Shown: positions 25,330 to 34,693 of the stretch, piece after piece
How positions within the stretch are numbered: the first letter of the stretch is position 1
How the letters are laid out: every line of letters begins with the position of its first letter
Position numbers and translations under genes: made by a program
The notes under the pieces: generated by a model
What the model was told of the DNA's origin: nothing
The model's database searches: none
The model's input: the letters and a program-made list of their open reading frames with translations, nothing else
Source: AP-16 sp963755055
Lineage (GTDB): Bacteria > Pseudomonadota > Alphaproteobacteria > Rhizobiales > Xanthobacteraceae
DNA length: 64,000 nucleotides
Direction of reading: 5' to 3'
NCBI GenBank assembly: GCA_963755055.1
Contig: CAVWIS010000004.1
Location: 434,001-498,000 of the forward strand

Positions 25330-26967
25330 TTACGGAAGCGTGCGCAGGTCCCTGCGGAGGATCTTGCCGAAGTTCGACTTCGGCAGCGCCTCCAGGAAGC
25401 GCACCTCCTTCGGCACTTTGTAGGCGGTGAGATCCCGCCGGCAGTGCGCGACCACATCCGCCTCGGTCACCGTCGCGCCCGGCGCCTTGGTGACGAAGAG
25501 CCTGACCGCCTCGCCGGTCTTCTCGTCAGCCCCGCCGACGCAGGCGCACTCGGCGACGCCGGTGCAGGCTGAGGCGACCGCCTCGACCTCGTTCGGGTAG
25601 ACCTTGAAGCCGGAGACGATGATCATGTCCTTCTTGCGGTCGACGATCCTGAGGAACCCCCTCTCGTCGAACACACCGATGTCGCCGGTGCGGAAGTAGC
25701 CGTCGACGGTGAACGCGGCGGCGTTGGCTTCCGGCTTCTGCCAGTAGCCCTTCATCACCTGGGGGCCCTTGGCGCAGACCTCGCCGGTCTCGCCGAGCGC
25801 CACTTCCTTGCCGTCGCCGTCGAGCAGCTTGATGTCGGTGGAGGAGAAAGGCAGGCCCACCGTCGCCGAGAACCCGTCCTTCGTCATCGGATTGAGCGTG
25901 AGGACCGGGGAGGTCTCGGACAGGCCGTAGCCTTCGAGGATGTCCCTTCCGGTCAGCGCTTTCCACCTCGCCGAGGTGGTGGGCAGTATCGCGGCGCCCC
26001 CGCCGATCGGGGCGCGCAGCCCGGAGAAATCCACTTCCCCGATTCTCGGATGCATGAGCAGCCCGACATAGAGCGTGTTCACTCCCGTGAAGACGGTGCA
26101 GCGCGCCTTGCGGAGGATGTCGACGAAACCGTCCATGTCGCGCGGGTTGGGAACAAGCCAGTTTTCCGCACCACGCGAGTAGTAGACGATGAAGTTCACC
26201 ATCAGGGCGAAGATGTGGCAGAGCGGCAGCGCCGTGACGACGACTTCCTCCCCGGGGCGCAGAACGTCGGGCATGAACGCAACGAACTGCTCGGTATTGG
26301 CGACGAGGTTGCGATGCGACAGCGCCGCGCCCTTGGCGACCCCTGTGGTCCCGCCGGTATATTGCAGGAACAGCAGATCGTCGCCGCTCAACGCCACGGG
26401 CGTGAAGGCGAGTTGCGCACCTTGTGCGAGGGCATCGGAAAACGAGACGACGTTCTCGAGCCGGGCGTCCACCGGCGGACTTGCAAGCGCGGCGCCGGTG
26501 CCGTCACCGGGCGCGACGCTGATCACCGTCTCGATCGCGGTCCTGCCGATGATCTCGGCAAGCGTCGCCGACACGCCGCTCAGGATGACGATGATCCTGG
26601 CACCCGAGTTGTTGAGCTGGTGCTCGAGCTCGCGCGGCGTGTAGAGGGGGTTCACGTTCACCTGGACGGCGCCGGCGCGGACGATGCCCAGCATGGCGAG
26701 CGGGAAGGCCGGGATGTTGGGCAGCATCACGGCGATACGGTCGCCTTTCTCGATGCCGAGACTGCCCTGCAGGAAGGCGGCGAAGTCGCGCGACAGGCGG
26801 TCGGTGTCGGCATAGGTCAGAGTTTGGCCGAAGCAGCGAAATGCCGGCTTGTCGGCGTAGCGCCGCATGGCGCCCTCGAGCATCTGCAGCACCGAGGCAT
26901 GGGCGTCCGGATCGATCTCGGCCGGAATGCGCTCGCCGTAGGCAGCGAGCCAATGCTTGTTCGACAT
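25330..26967 (-). CDS. long-chain acyl-CoA ligase (AMP-binding, FadD-like)
   Basis: A 545-residue ANL-superfamily enzyme: P-loop-like LQYTGGTTGVAKGA near 190, EGYGLSETSPV near 315 (A5 motif), YFRTGDIGVFDERG near 415 and VDRKKDMIIVSGFKVYPNEV (A8/hinge), with a C-terminal lysine in FGKILRR. It activates a carboxylic acid, probably a fatty acid, with ATP and joins it to CoA. The start has GGAGGGGAGA immediately upstream. It lies 112 bases downstream of the kinase gene in the same direction, so it may provide acyl-CoA to the oxoamine synthase of the signalling module (inference). Confidence 0.92.
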   Translation of the reverse strand: MSNKHWLAAYGERIPAEIDPDAHASVLQMLEGAMRRYADKPAFRCFGQTLTYADTDRLSRDFAAFLQGSLGIEKGDRIAVMLPNIPAFPLAMLGIVRAGAVQVNVNPLYTPRELEHQLNNSGARIIVILSGVSATLAEIIGRTAIETVISVAPGDGTGAALASPPVDARLENVVSFSDALAQGAQLAFTPVALSGDDLLFLQYTGGTTGVAKGAALSHRNLVANTEQFVAFMPDVLRPGEEVVVTALPLCHIFALMVNFIVYYSRGAENWLVPNPRDMDGFVDILRKARCTVFTGVNTLYVGLLMHPRIGEVDFSGLRAPIGGGAAILPTTSARWKALTGRDILEGYGLSETSPVLTLNPMTKDGFSATVGLPFSSTDIKLLDGDGKEVALGETGEVCAKGPQVMKGYWQKPEANAAAFTVDGYFRTGDIGVFDERGFLRIVDRKKDMIIVSGFKVYPNEVEAVASACTGVAECACVGGADEKTGEAVRLFVTKAPGATVTEADVVAHCRRDLTAYKVPKEVRFLEALPKSNFGKILRRDLRTLP

Positions 26968-27079
26968 TCTCCCCTCCATCTCGTGTCGTGACCCTTGCGA
27001 TACAGCACTCGCGGCGCAGCTCGCGGCGCGAGAGTTGTGAGCTTCGCTCCGCGCCGCGCCGAGCACCACAAACCGAGCC

Positions 27080-29101
27080 TCAGGCGCGGACTGCGATCGG
27101 CTCGCGGCCGCGCACCGCGGCATCCAAACTTCGATCGTCGGGCACCAGAGGCGCCTCGACGCGGACCTTTTCGATGCTGCGCAGTAGAACATCGCGGGCA
27201 ACGGGCTTGAGAAGGTGGGCATCGGCGCCGAGCGCCACGCCTCTCGCGAAATCGTCATCGACCGTCAGCAGGATCACTCTGCAGGAGAGCAGGTCCGGAT
27301 CCTCCCGGATCTCCCGCAGCACGTGCCAGCCAGTGTCCGATTCCGCCAGCCTGACATCGAGGATGATGATGGGGGGCTTGATCTCTCTCGCGCGCGCGAG
27401 CCCGTCCTCTCCAGTTGCGCTGAGCACCGGGGTAAACCCTTCCTTCGCCAGAATACGGGCGAGCAGGTCCAGCACCGCGGGATCATCGTCGATCACCAGA
27501 ATCGGCTGTTTCACCGGCTTGCGTCCGGAACGCTGCCCGATCGTTTTCACGGCATTGTCGTCGTCCCTCGCGGCGAAATCCGATGGAACACGCAGCGTGA
27601 AGCACGATCCCGCGCCGGGCTGGCTCTCCGCGATGATGTCGCCGCCCATCAGCCGGCAAAGCCTTCTGCTGAGCGGCAGGCCGAGGCCGGGGTCCTCTCT
27701 GTAATTGCTCGACGTCTCGTTTTCCTGGCTTCCGAAGGTCTCGAACAGATCCTCCAGGCGATCGGGGCTCAATGCGGGTCCGGTGTCCCGGACGGAGACG
27801 ACGGCAAAGTCGGCCTCAATCGACGCAGTGACGACAATCTGCCCATCCTTCGCGCTCTTCATCGCGTTGAGAATGACATTGTCGATGGCCTGCCGCAGCT
27901 TTCCCGCATCGACGACGATGTCGTCGAGGTCGGCGGGACAATCCACCCGGAGCGTATTGCCGCCGTCCCTTGCTACCCGCTCCATCCACCTGGATTCCAC
28001 CTCGCTCATGAAGGCGGGAAACGAGACCTGCTTGGGCAGGATCTGCATCTTGCCGGCCTCGAGCTTCGAAAGGTCGAGAAGATCGTTGACGAGCGAGAGC
28101 AGGGTGTAGCCGGCCCCCTTGATCGAATTGAGATCCGCGCATCTCGGATCCTCGGCAGGCGAGAACTCCAGAAGCATTTCGCTGTAACCGATGATGGCAT
28201 TGAGCGGGTTTCTCAGCTCGTGGCTCATCTTCGCGAGAAATTCGGATTTGGCCCGCGTGGCGCGCTCGACCTGCTCGGTCGCCTCGCGCAGCTGCCGTTC
28301 GGTAGCCTCGTGACGTCTGACCTCCAGCTCGAGCTCGGACTGGGACGAGACGATGTTGCTGAAGTAGAGCGCCATCATCGAGACGTACACGCCGGCACAG
28401 AAGGTCGATACGATGCCCAGCCCGACGAGATCGGTCGGCGCAAAGGTGTCGGGAAATCCGAGATAGTCATAGATGACGAAGAACGCGATCAGATTGGCGA
28501 CGATGAGAAGCGAAACGATGATCCGCGTCCTGCTGGTCGGCAGATAGAAGAAAGCCAGGAGGGGAACCGTGATCATCCACGGAAGGATCGGCGAGCTGAT
28601 GCCGCCGTAGTGATAGCACCCCCACAGGATGCAGAATATCAGGTTCTCGATCGACATGAGGGCGAGCGGCACGTAGAGGCCGGTGAGACGCAGCGCGATG
28701 GTATAGGGCCAGAACAACGTGACGGCCCCGAAGAAGACCCACCATGCCAGATCGGCCTGGCCCTGAACGATGAGGATGCAGAACGATATCGTGTGACCGA
28801 GGAAAGGCCCGAAGATATGGCTGAACAGAAACATCCGAACGCCTTGAACGACGTCCGCATTCGCCCGCAGATCCGGCGGAATGAACCAGTCGACAAAGGC
28901 GTAGAGGCGCCGCGACACCGTCTTCAGGGGGCTGTCCCCGTCGATCGCCGTTCTGCCGGAATGCGAGGAAGGACTCACGCTGGTCTCCATCTGCATGGAT
29001 CGTGACGGGGCCGACGGACGTCGCAGGGCGCCGGTCGCCGGCCCCGGCGGGTCCGCCGGCGTTGCTTCGAAGGCGTGCGCCGAACCCGGGAGCGACATCA
29101 T
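27080..29101 (-). CDS. membrane hybrid histidine kinase with C-terminal receiver
   Basis: A 673-residue protein. Six hydrophobic segments lie between residues about 90 and 250 (FLFSHIFGPFLGHTISFCIL through SMMALYFSNIV). A short coiled coil follows, then HisKA with FLAKMSHELRNPL (phospho-His 294). Next is a HATPase domain and a receiver at about 532-655 with phospho-Asp 582 (IIILDVRLAES). The ATP lobe is unusual: the G1 box reads DTGPAL instead of DxGxG, while GLGLPLS is kept. Its ATG overlaps the stop of the upstream kinase gene (ATGA), showing translational coupling. The two kinases share the sensor domain and DWF(I/V)P start, so they arose by duplication. Confidence 0.88.
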   Translation of the reverse strand: MMSLPGSAHAFEATPADPPGPATGALRRPSAPSRSMQMETSVSPSSHSGRTAIDGDSPLKTVSRRLYAFVDWFIPPDLRANADVVQGVRMFLFSHIFGPFLGHTISFCILIVQGQADLAWWVFFGAVTLFWPYTIALRLTGLYVPLALMSIENLIFCILWGCYHYGGISSPILPWMITVPLLAFFYLPTSRTRIIVSLLIVANLIAFFVIYDYLGFPDTFAPTDLVGLGIVSTFCAGVYVSMMALYFSNIVSSQSELELEVRRHEATERQLREATEQVERATRAKSEFLAKMSHELRNPLNAIIGYSEMLLEFSPAEDPRCADLNSIKGAGYTLLSLVNDLLDLSKLEAGKMQILPKQVSFPAFMSEVESRWMERVARDGGNTLRVDCPADLDDIVVDAGKLRQAIDNVILNAMKSAKDGQIVVTASIEADFAVVSVRDTGPALSPDRLEDLFETFGSQENETSSNYREDPGLGLPLSRRLCRLMGGDIIAESQPGAGSCFTLRVPSDFAARDDDNAVKTIGQRSGRKPVKQPILVIDDDPAVLDLLARILAKEGFTPVLSATGEDGLARAREIKPPIIILDVRLAESDTGWHVLREIREDPDLLSCRVILLTVDDDFARGVALGADAHLLKPVARDVLLRSIEKVRVEAPLVPDDRSLDAAVRGREPIAVRA

Positions 29102-30477
29102 GCGGCCTCCACCATCGGCTGGGCATCGGCAGGAACCCGGACCGTGAACTTCGAGCCGCAGCCGAGCTCGCTTTCCACCGTGATTTCCCCGCGCAGGAGC
29201 TGGCACAGCTTTCTGCTCAGCGCGAGGCCCAGTCCGGTGCCGCCATAGACGCTCGATGTCGAGGCGTCGGCCTGGTTGAAGTCGGTGAACAAGGCCTGGA
29301 GGGTCGCCGCCGACATCCCGATGCCGGTATCCTCGACCGACATGACGATCGCTTCCCGGCCGGCATCCGCGAGGCGATTGAGCCGCAGGGTTACCGTTCC
29401 GGCTCGGGTGAACTTCCCGGCGTTGCTGAGCAGATTGATCAGGATCTGACGCAGGCGCGTTTCGTCCGAAAACGCTCCACCGAGGTCCGGGGGAACCTCG
29501 ACGATGAACTCATTTCCGTTCTGCGTCACCAGACTCCGGCAGGTCGATGCGACATCGTCGACGAACTGCGCCAGATCGAAGCGTTGAATTTGCGCCTCGA
29601 TATTGTCCGATTCGATCTTCGGCATGTGCAGGACGTCGGCCACCAGGGAAAGCAGGTGCCTGCCGGCAAGATTGATCCTGTTGAGATCGGCCATTTGCTC
29701 GGCATCGCCGGTGCCCTCGACCTCTTCCAGCAGAATCTCGCTGTAGCCGATCACGGCATTGAGCGGCGTCCGCAACTGGTGGCTCATCTTGCAGAGAAAG
29801 GCCGCCTTGGCATCGCTCGCTCGATCGGCCCTTCCCTTGGCCTGCCGCATCTTCTCGGCGGTGACGAGATGCCGCTCGATCTCCTGGCGCAACTCGGATT
29901 GCGCCGTGAGCACGTTCGCATAATAGATTGCCATCATCGACGTGTAGACCGTGGCGGCGCAAACGGACGTCACCCCCACCCCCGACAGTCCGGCGATCGG
30001 CACGATTTCCGGGAACGACCCGTTGGCCGCGTATGCGACGACGAACCCGAGAAGGTCCACCGCGAAAATGCCGAGGACCAGCGCCGGGCGTTCGCCCAGA
30101 TAGAAGAATCCGAGAAGCAGAGCGACCAGGAACCACGGCATGAACGGAGAGCTCACGCCGCCATAGAAGAACGAGCCGAACACGCCGATGAAGGCGAGAT
30201 CGCAGATCGAGAACAGCGCCACCCAGAAGAACTGTCCCGTCAGCTTCATGGCGAAGGGCAACGCCAGGAACGCCACGACGAGAATGCAGATGGTATAGAA
30301 GGGAATTCCCGGCTGCGCCTCCGCGTGGAACAGATAGATCATGATCACCGCGCCGAGGAGCGGGCCGGACAGGTGGCTGAAGGCGAAGATCCGGCTTCGC
30401 CACAGCGACGCGGTATTGGTACGAAGCTCGTCCGGGACGAACCAGTCGATGATCCTGAGAAGTCCTGCGATCTGCAT
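29098..30477 (-). CDS. membrane histidine kinase, six-helix sensor domain
   Basis: A 459-residue protein. About six transmembrane helices (residues 30-190, including FYGGVSSPFMPWFLVALLLG) are followed by HisKA FLCKMSHQLRTPLNAVIGYS (His 233) and a complete HATPase domain: LINLLSNAGKFT (N box), EDTGIGMS (G1) and GGTGLGLALS (G2). There is no receiver. The topology resembles the CqsS/LqsS sensors of alpha-hydroxyketone signalling, though this is a layout resemblance, not a proven homology. AGGGG precedes the ATG. The gene lies 31 bases after the oxoamine synthase and is coupled to the hybrid kinase downstream. Confidence 0.88.
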   Translation of the reverse strand: MQIAGLLRIIDWFVPDELRTNTASLWRSRIFAFSHLSGPLLGAVIMIYLFHAEAQPGIPFYTICILVVAFLALPFAMKLTGQFFWVALFSICDLAFIGVFGSFFYGGVSSPFMPWFLVALLLGFFYLGERPALVLGIFAVDLLGFVVAYAANGSFPEIVPIAGLSGVGVTSVCAATVYTSMMAIYYANVLTAQSELRQEIERHLVTAEKMRQAKGRADRASDAKAAFLCKMSHQLRTPLNAVIGYSEILLEEVEGTGDAEQMADLNRINLAGRHLLSLVADVLHMPKIESDNIEAQIQRFDLAQFVDDVASTCRSLVTQNGNEFIVEVPPDLGGAFSDETRLRQILINLLSNAGKFTRAGTVTLRLNRLADAGREAIVMSVEDTGIGMSAATLQALFTDFNQADASTSSVYGGTGLGLALSRKLCQLLRGEITVESELGCGSKFTVRVPADAQPMVEAA

Positions 30478-30508
30478 CGTACGGCCCCTGAAGGTTCACA
30501 GGACGCGA

Positions 30509-31867
30509 CTACGCTCCGACGACTGCGCGGTCCGGCTCGATCTCGCCAGCCGGATGTCCGCGATAGCTCTGATATTCGGGCAGTGCGCCGTCCACTGCGG
30601 CGCGGAACCGGGCGACCGCCTGCTCGATGTGCTCGAGCGTATGGGTCGGCATGACCTGGAAACGAAAGCGCGCATTGCCCTTGGCGACCGCCGGATACTC
30701 GACCAGGTTGGCGACGAGGCCCAGCGCCGGCAGCCTGCGGCTGACCATCCGGGCGAGCGCCTCGTCTCCCACCACGACCGGAACGATGGCGGATGGATCG
30801 CCGACGAGCTGGACGCCGGCCCGCGAAAATGCGGTCCGCAGCTGCTTTATGCGCTTCATGAGCAGCCAGCGCAGATCGCGGCCCTCGTCCGACTGGATGA
30901 TGTCGAACGCCTTGGCGACGACCGCGGCCTGGATCGGGGAAAGCGCGTTGGAGAACGTCGCCGAGCAACCGTAGAATTTCAGATACTGCTTCACCGCCGG
31001 CGAGTTGCAGGCGACGAAGCCGCCGTTGGACGCGAAGGTCTTCGAGAAGCTGCCCATCACGATGTCGATCTTGCCCCACATATCCTGCTTGCCGATGAAG
31101 CCGCGGCCACCTTCTCCGATGCATCCGAGGTCGTGAGCGACGTCGACGAGGAGCGTGGCGTCGAATTCGCGGCACAGGCTCTGCAGCCTGGCCAGATCCG
31201 GCGTATCGGAATCCATGGAGAACAGGCTCTCCGTGACAACCAGGATCGCGTTCTGCGTATCCCTGCCGCGAATGCGCTGGAGGTGCCGTCGCGCCGACTC
31301 CAGGTCCAGGTGGCCGTGCAGATGCACGTTGCCGGTGGCCGAACGCGCGCCCTCGTTCAGGCACGCATGGCCGAGGCCGTCCATCACGACGTGATCATTC
31401 TTGCCGACCAGCGCCTTGATCGCGCCATAGCCGGCGGCCCAGCCGGTAGGGTAGAGCGCGGCGTGCTTCAGTCCCAGGAACTGCGCGATCTTCTGCTCGA
31501 GCATGAGCGAATATTTGGTATTTCCCGACAGCGCCGAAGAGCCGGCGCTGTGCACGCCATACTCGTCGATCACGGATTTCGCCGTCTCCTTGATCGTCGG
31601 GTGGGAGGATAGACCGAGATAGTCCTGCGACGAAAAATTGATTCCCTTGAAGCTCGATCCGGTGTCATCCATCGCCGTGCAGTCCGCGAGCGGTGCCTCC
31701 TCGGTCGACTTCGAGTAGGGCCACAGGCCGCACTGACGCCGGCGATCCTGCCAGCTATAGAAAGGCTCGACGCGCGCCAGCACGTCGGTGCCCTTCAACT
31801 CGCGAAAGTCGCGCATGCTGCCGGTCAGGGCTTCCACCGGGTCGGCACAGATAGTGTTATCTGACAT
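30509..31867 (-). CDS. PLP-dependent alpha-oxoamine synthase (signal-synthase candidate)
   Basis: A 452-residue fold-type I aminotransferase of the group that condenses an amino acid with acyl-CoA (serine palmitoyltransferase, CqsA/LqsA, HemA, Kbl). The PLP lysine is K276 in MGSFSKTFASNGGFV. D242 and H245 in VDVAHDLG bind the cofactor, and SAGSSALSGNTKYS is the phosphate/substrate loop. GGAAGGA lies seven bases before ATG 31867. SFSKTFAS is closest to serine palmitoyltransferases, while the neighbouring membrane kinases and receiver recall CqsA/LqsA autoinducer loci. I infer that it makes an acyl-amino-ketone or hydroxyketone signal. The substrates are unproven. Confidence 0.85.
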   Translation of the reverse strand: MSDNTICADPVEALTGSMRDFRELKGTDVLARVEPFYSWQDRRRQCGLWPYSKSTEEAPLADCTAMDDTGSSFKGINFSSQDYLGLSSHPTIKETAKSVIDEYGVHSAGSSALSGNTKYSLMLEQKIAQFLGLKHAALYPTGWAAGYGAIKALVGKNDHVVMDGLGHACLNEGARSATGNVHLHGHLDLESARRHLQRIRGRDTQNAILVVTESLFSMDSDTPDLARLQSLCREFDATLLVDVAHDLGCIGEGGRGFIGKQDMWGKIDIVMGSFSKTFASNGGFVACNSPAVKQYLKFYGCSATFSNALSPIQAAVVAKAFDIIQSDEGRDLRWLLMKRIKQLRTAFSRAGVQLVGDPSAIVPVVVGDEALARMVSRRLPALGLVANLVEYPAVAKGNARFRFQVMPTHTLEHIEQAVARFRAAVDGALPEYQSYRGHPAGEIEPDRAVVGA

Positions 31868-31924
31868 CGTGATGTCCTTCCTTGGCGACAAGTTGAGTGA
31901 GGAGGGCGGCGACCCGGTTTCCGA

Positions 31925-32365
31925 CTACTGCGCCGCATTCGCCTTTGCGAGGCACTTGCGGATCTTTTCGATGAGCCGCGCCAGGTCCACGGGCTTGGTA
32001 TCGAAATCGTCGCATCCGACCTCGACGCTCTTCTCCCGGTCGGTCTGGAGCGCGTGGGCGGTGAGCGCGATGATGGGGATGTGCGCGGTGTCCGGTCTCG
32101 ATTTGATCAGGCGGGTCGCCTGCCATCCGTCCATTGCACCCAAAGCGACATCCATGAGAATGACATCGGGGCTCTCGTCGTGGGCGAGCGCAACGCCGCC
32201 GGGGCCGTCAATCGCGGTGCATACATCGAAGCCGTGCCGCTGAAGGCGGCGCGTCAACATGTCGCGATTGGCGGCGTTGTCCTCGACGAGCAGCACCTTG
32301 GGCCGGGATTGCTCGTGCACTCCGTCGGCCTGATCCGAGCGGGCCTGTTCTGGCAACGCGGACAT
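31925..32365 (-). CDS. single-domain response regulator (receiver only)
   Basis: A 146-residue receiver: KVLLVEDNAANRDML (acidic pocket), ILMDVALGAMDGWQ with the phospho-Asp, a Thr in IIALTAHAL, and DTKPVD with the conserved Lys. No output domain. Such CheY-like proteins relay phosphate from hybrid kinases. It is first in the operon receiver - oxoamine synthase - kinase - hybrid kinase, comparable to lqsR in Legionella only by position. GGAGAGAG precedes the start. Confidence 0.9.
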   Translation of the reverse strand: MSALPEQARSDQADGVHEQSRPKVLLVEDNAANRDMLTRRLQRHGFDVCTAIDGPGGVALAHDESPDVILMDVALGAMDGWQATRLIKSRPDTAHIPIIALTAHALQTDREKSVEVGCDDFDTKPVDLARLIEKIRKCLAKANAAQ

Positions 32366-32625
32366 ATCACGCTCTCTCCTGCGACCGCGATCGTCTGTGA
32401 CAGCGCCGATCGCTGATTGCGAACTTCATGAATAACGATGTCGCCTGCGGGATAAGATGCGATTAAATTGTATGATGAAAATCCGATGATTCCGCTCGCC
32501 GCCGCGATTAACCAACAGATACGAATTGGCTGTGCCCAATGGACGACTTCAACATGAATAACATGCACTGAGACGTACAAATGCTTCCGGATCAAACGTC
32601 GTTCGGGTCTGATGGAGCGATCCTG
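32366..32625. promoter_or_regulatory. divergent control region of the signalling module
   Basis: This 260-base gap separates the leftward operon from the rightward REC-GGDEF-EAL gene and is AT-richer than its surroundings. The decamer CATGAATAAC occurs twice (32428-32437 and 32553-32562), one near each gene. It is a candidate regulator site shared by both promoters. Confidence 0.4.
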
Positions 32626-34591
32626 ATGAGTAGTTACACGGATGCTGCGACCAAGCGAAGTCAGCTCGGTCCGGGCAGCACGCGAAAGATCATGAGCGAT
32701 GTGGGACACAGCCTGCTGATCGTGGACGACATCGCGGCGAACCGCGATGTGTTGGCGCGTCGCTTTCGATCCCGCGGCTTCCGCACCGTCGCGGCGGGCG
32801 GCGGACACGAGGCGCTTGACCTGATCGAACGGGAAAAGTTCGACCTGGTGCTGCTCGACGTCGTGATGCCGGATATGAACGGGCTCGAGGTCCTCGCGAA
32901 GATCCGCGAACGCCACTCCGCGGCCGCGTTGCCGGTCGTCATGGCCACCGCCATGAGTGAAAGTACGGATATCGTCCGGGCGCTCGAGCTCGGCGCGAAC
33001 GACTACGTGACGAAACCGGTCGATTTTGCCGTCGCCTGCGCGCGTGTCGAGACCCAGCTTGCGCGCAAGCGAGCCGAGGACGAGGCGAGCCGCGCCCGCG
33101 AAGAGTTGAGCCGGGCGAACGAGGCGCTCGGCCGGGCAAATGAGGAACTCGAGCAGCGGGTGCGCGCCCGTACGGCCGAGCTCACTGCGGTGAACGAGCA
33201 GCTGGTTGGCGAGATCGCGCAGCGGAACCGGTCGGAAGCGAAGATCCGGTTTCTGGCCGAACACGATGCTCTGACCGGTCTCGCGAATCGCGGTCGTCTA
33301 TCCGAGGCCCTGGCCCGGTGCATTGGCCGGTTGCGTGGCGCCGACGAGATCGCTGCGGTGTTTTGCCTCGGCCTCGACCATTTCAAGGCGGTCAATGACG
33401 CACTGGGCCACGCGGCCGGCGACGAGCTGCTGGTGATGGTCGCGAAGCGACTGCAGGCTGCCTGTCGCGAACTCGACATGATTGCCCGACTTGGCGGGGA
33501 CAAGTTCGCCATGGTCGCGGCGTCGCTCAAGCGGCCGGAAGACGCCGGCTCGGTCGCCGAGCGGATCATAGAAGCGCTTCGCGAACCCTATGAGATCGGT
33601 CAGCAGAGGGTGCTGATCGGCGCAAGCGTCGGCATTGCGGTTGCGCCCGGGGACGGCACGGATGCCAATCGATTGTTGCGCAGCGCCGATTTGGCGCTGT
33701 GTCGGGCAAAGTCCGAGGGACGCGGCGGTTTTCGTTTCTTCGAGCAGGAAATGGATCACCGCGCGCAAGCGCGCCGTGTCCTTCAATTGGGTCTGCAGAG
33801 CGCGCTCGATCGCAATGAGTTCAGCCTGCACTACCAGCCGCAGATTGCGATCGGCACAAGCAAGATCAGTGGGTTCGAGGCGCTGCTGCGGTGGCGCCAC
33901 TCCGAGCTCGGCATGATACCGCCGACCGATTTCATTCCGGTGGCCGAGGAGCTCGGCCTCATTGTTCCGATCGGCGAGTGGGCGTTGCGTCGCGCATGCG
34001 CCGAGGCGATGCGCTGGCCCGGGGATACGAGAGTGGCGGTGAATCTCTCGCCGGGGCAGTTCTATGGCCCCGATCTGCCGCAGACGGTCGCTTCGGCGCT
34101 GGAGAAATCCGGGCTGCCGGCACATCGGCTCGAGCTGGAGATTACCGAGTCGGTGCCGTTGCGGCAGAGCAAACCGGTCCTCGCCGCGTTGCATCGGATA
34201 AGAGATATCGGCGCACACATTTCTCTTGACGATTTCGGCACCGGCTATTCGAGCCTGAGCTATCTTCAGAGCTTTCCTTTCCACCGGATCAAGATCGATC
34301 AGAGCTTCGTGGGAAGGCTGTCCGAACGTCGGGACTGCGCAAGCATCGTCCGGGCGGTTGCCGGGCTCGGGAGGAGTTCTCGGGATGGAGACGATCGCGG
34401 AGGGGGTCGAGACGCTCGAACAGCTCGATCAACTCCGGGCCATGGGATGCAGCGAGGCCCAGGGATACCTGTTCGGCGTTCCGATGCCCGCGTCCGCAAT
34501 CAGGTTGTGGCTCGAAGCGTTCGGTCGCATGAATTGGGATGTCGATTCCGGGGTCGCACCGAGAGCGGACGCCCGGGTGGGCGCGGTCTGA
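32626..34591 (+). pseudogene. REC-GGDEF-EAL protein with a frameshift in the EAL domain
   Basis: The gene encodes a receiver (LLIVDDIAAN, LLLDVVMPDMNG, KPVD), a coiled coil, a GGDEF domain and an EAL domain. The GGDEF site reads RLGGDKFAM, so a metal-binding Glu is replaced by Lys and cyclase activity is doubtful. The EAL domain keeps FEALLRWRH, LEITES and LDDFGTGYSS. At about 34365 an extra base moves the frame. The missing end GMETIAEGVETLEQL...QGYLFGVPMP then continues in the +1 frame to 34591. As written, the product ends in about 120 foreign residues (stop at 34734). Either a mutation or a sequence error. ATG 32626 has GGAG eight bases upstream. It is divergent from the kinase operon and probably an output of it. 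Confidence 0.8.
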
Positions 34592-34693
34592 TGCCGACAG
34601 GGGGAGAGCATCCGGCGGCTTGCCGACCTTGCTTGCCCGCCGGCAGCACGCTCGAGCGTCGGGGGGCGTCGCGCTCGCAGGCAGTTGGTCCGA

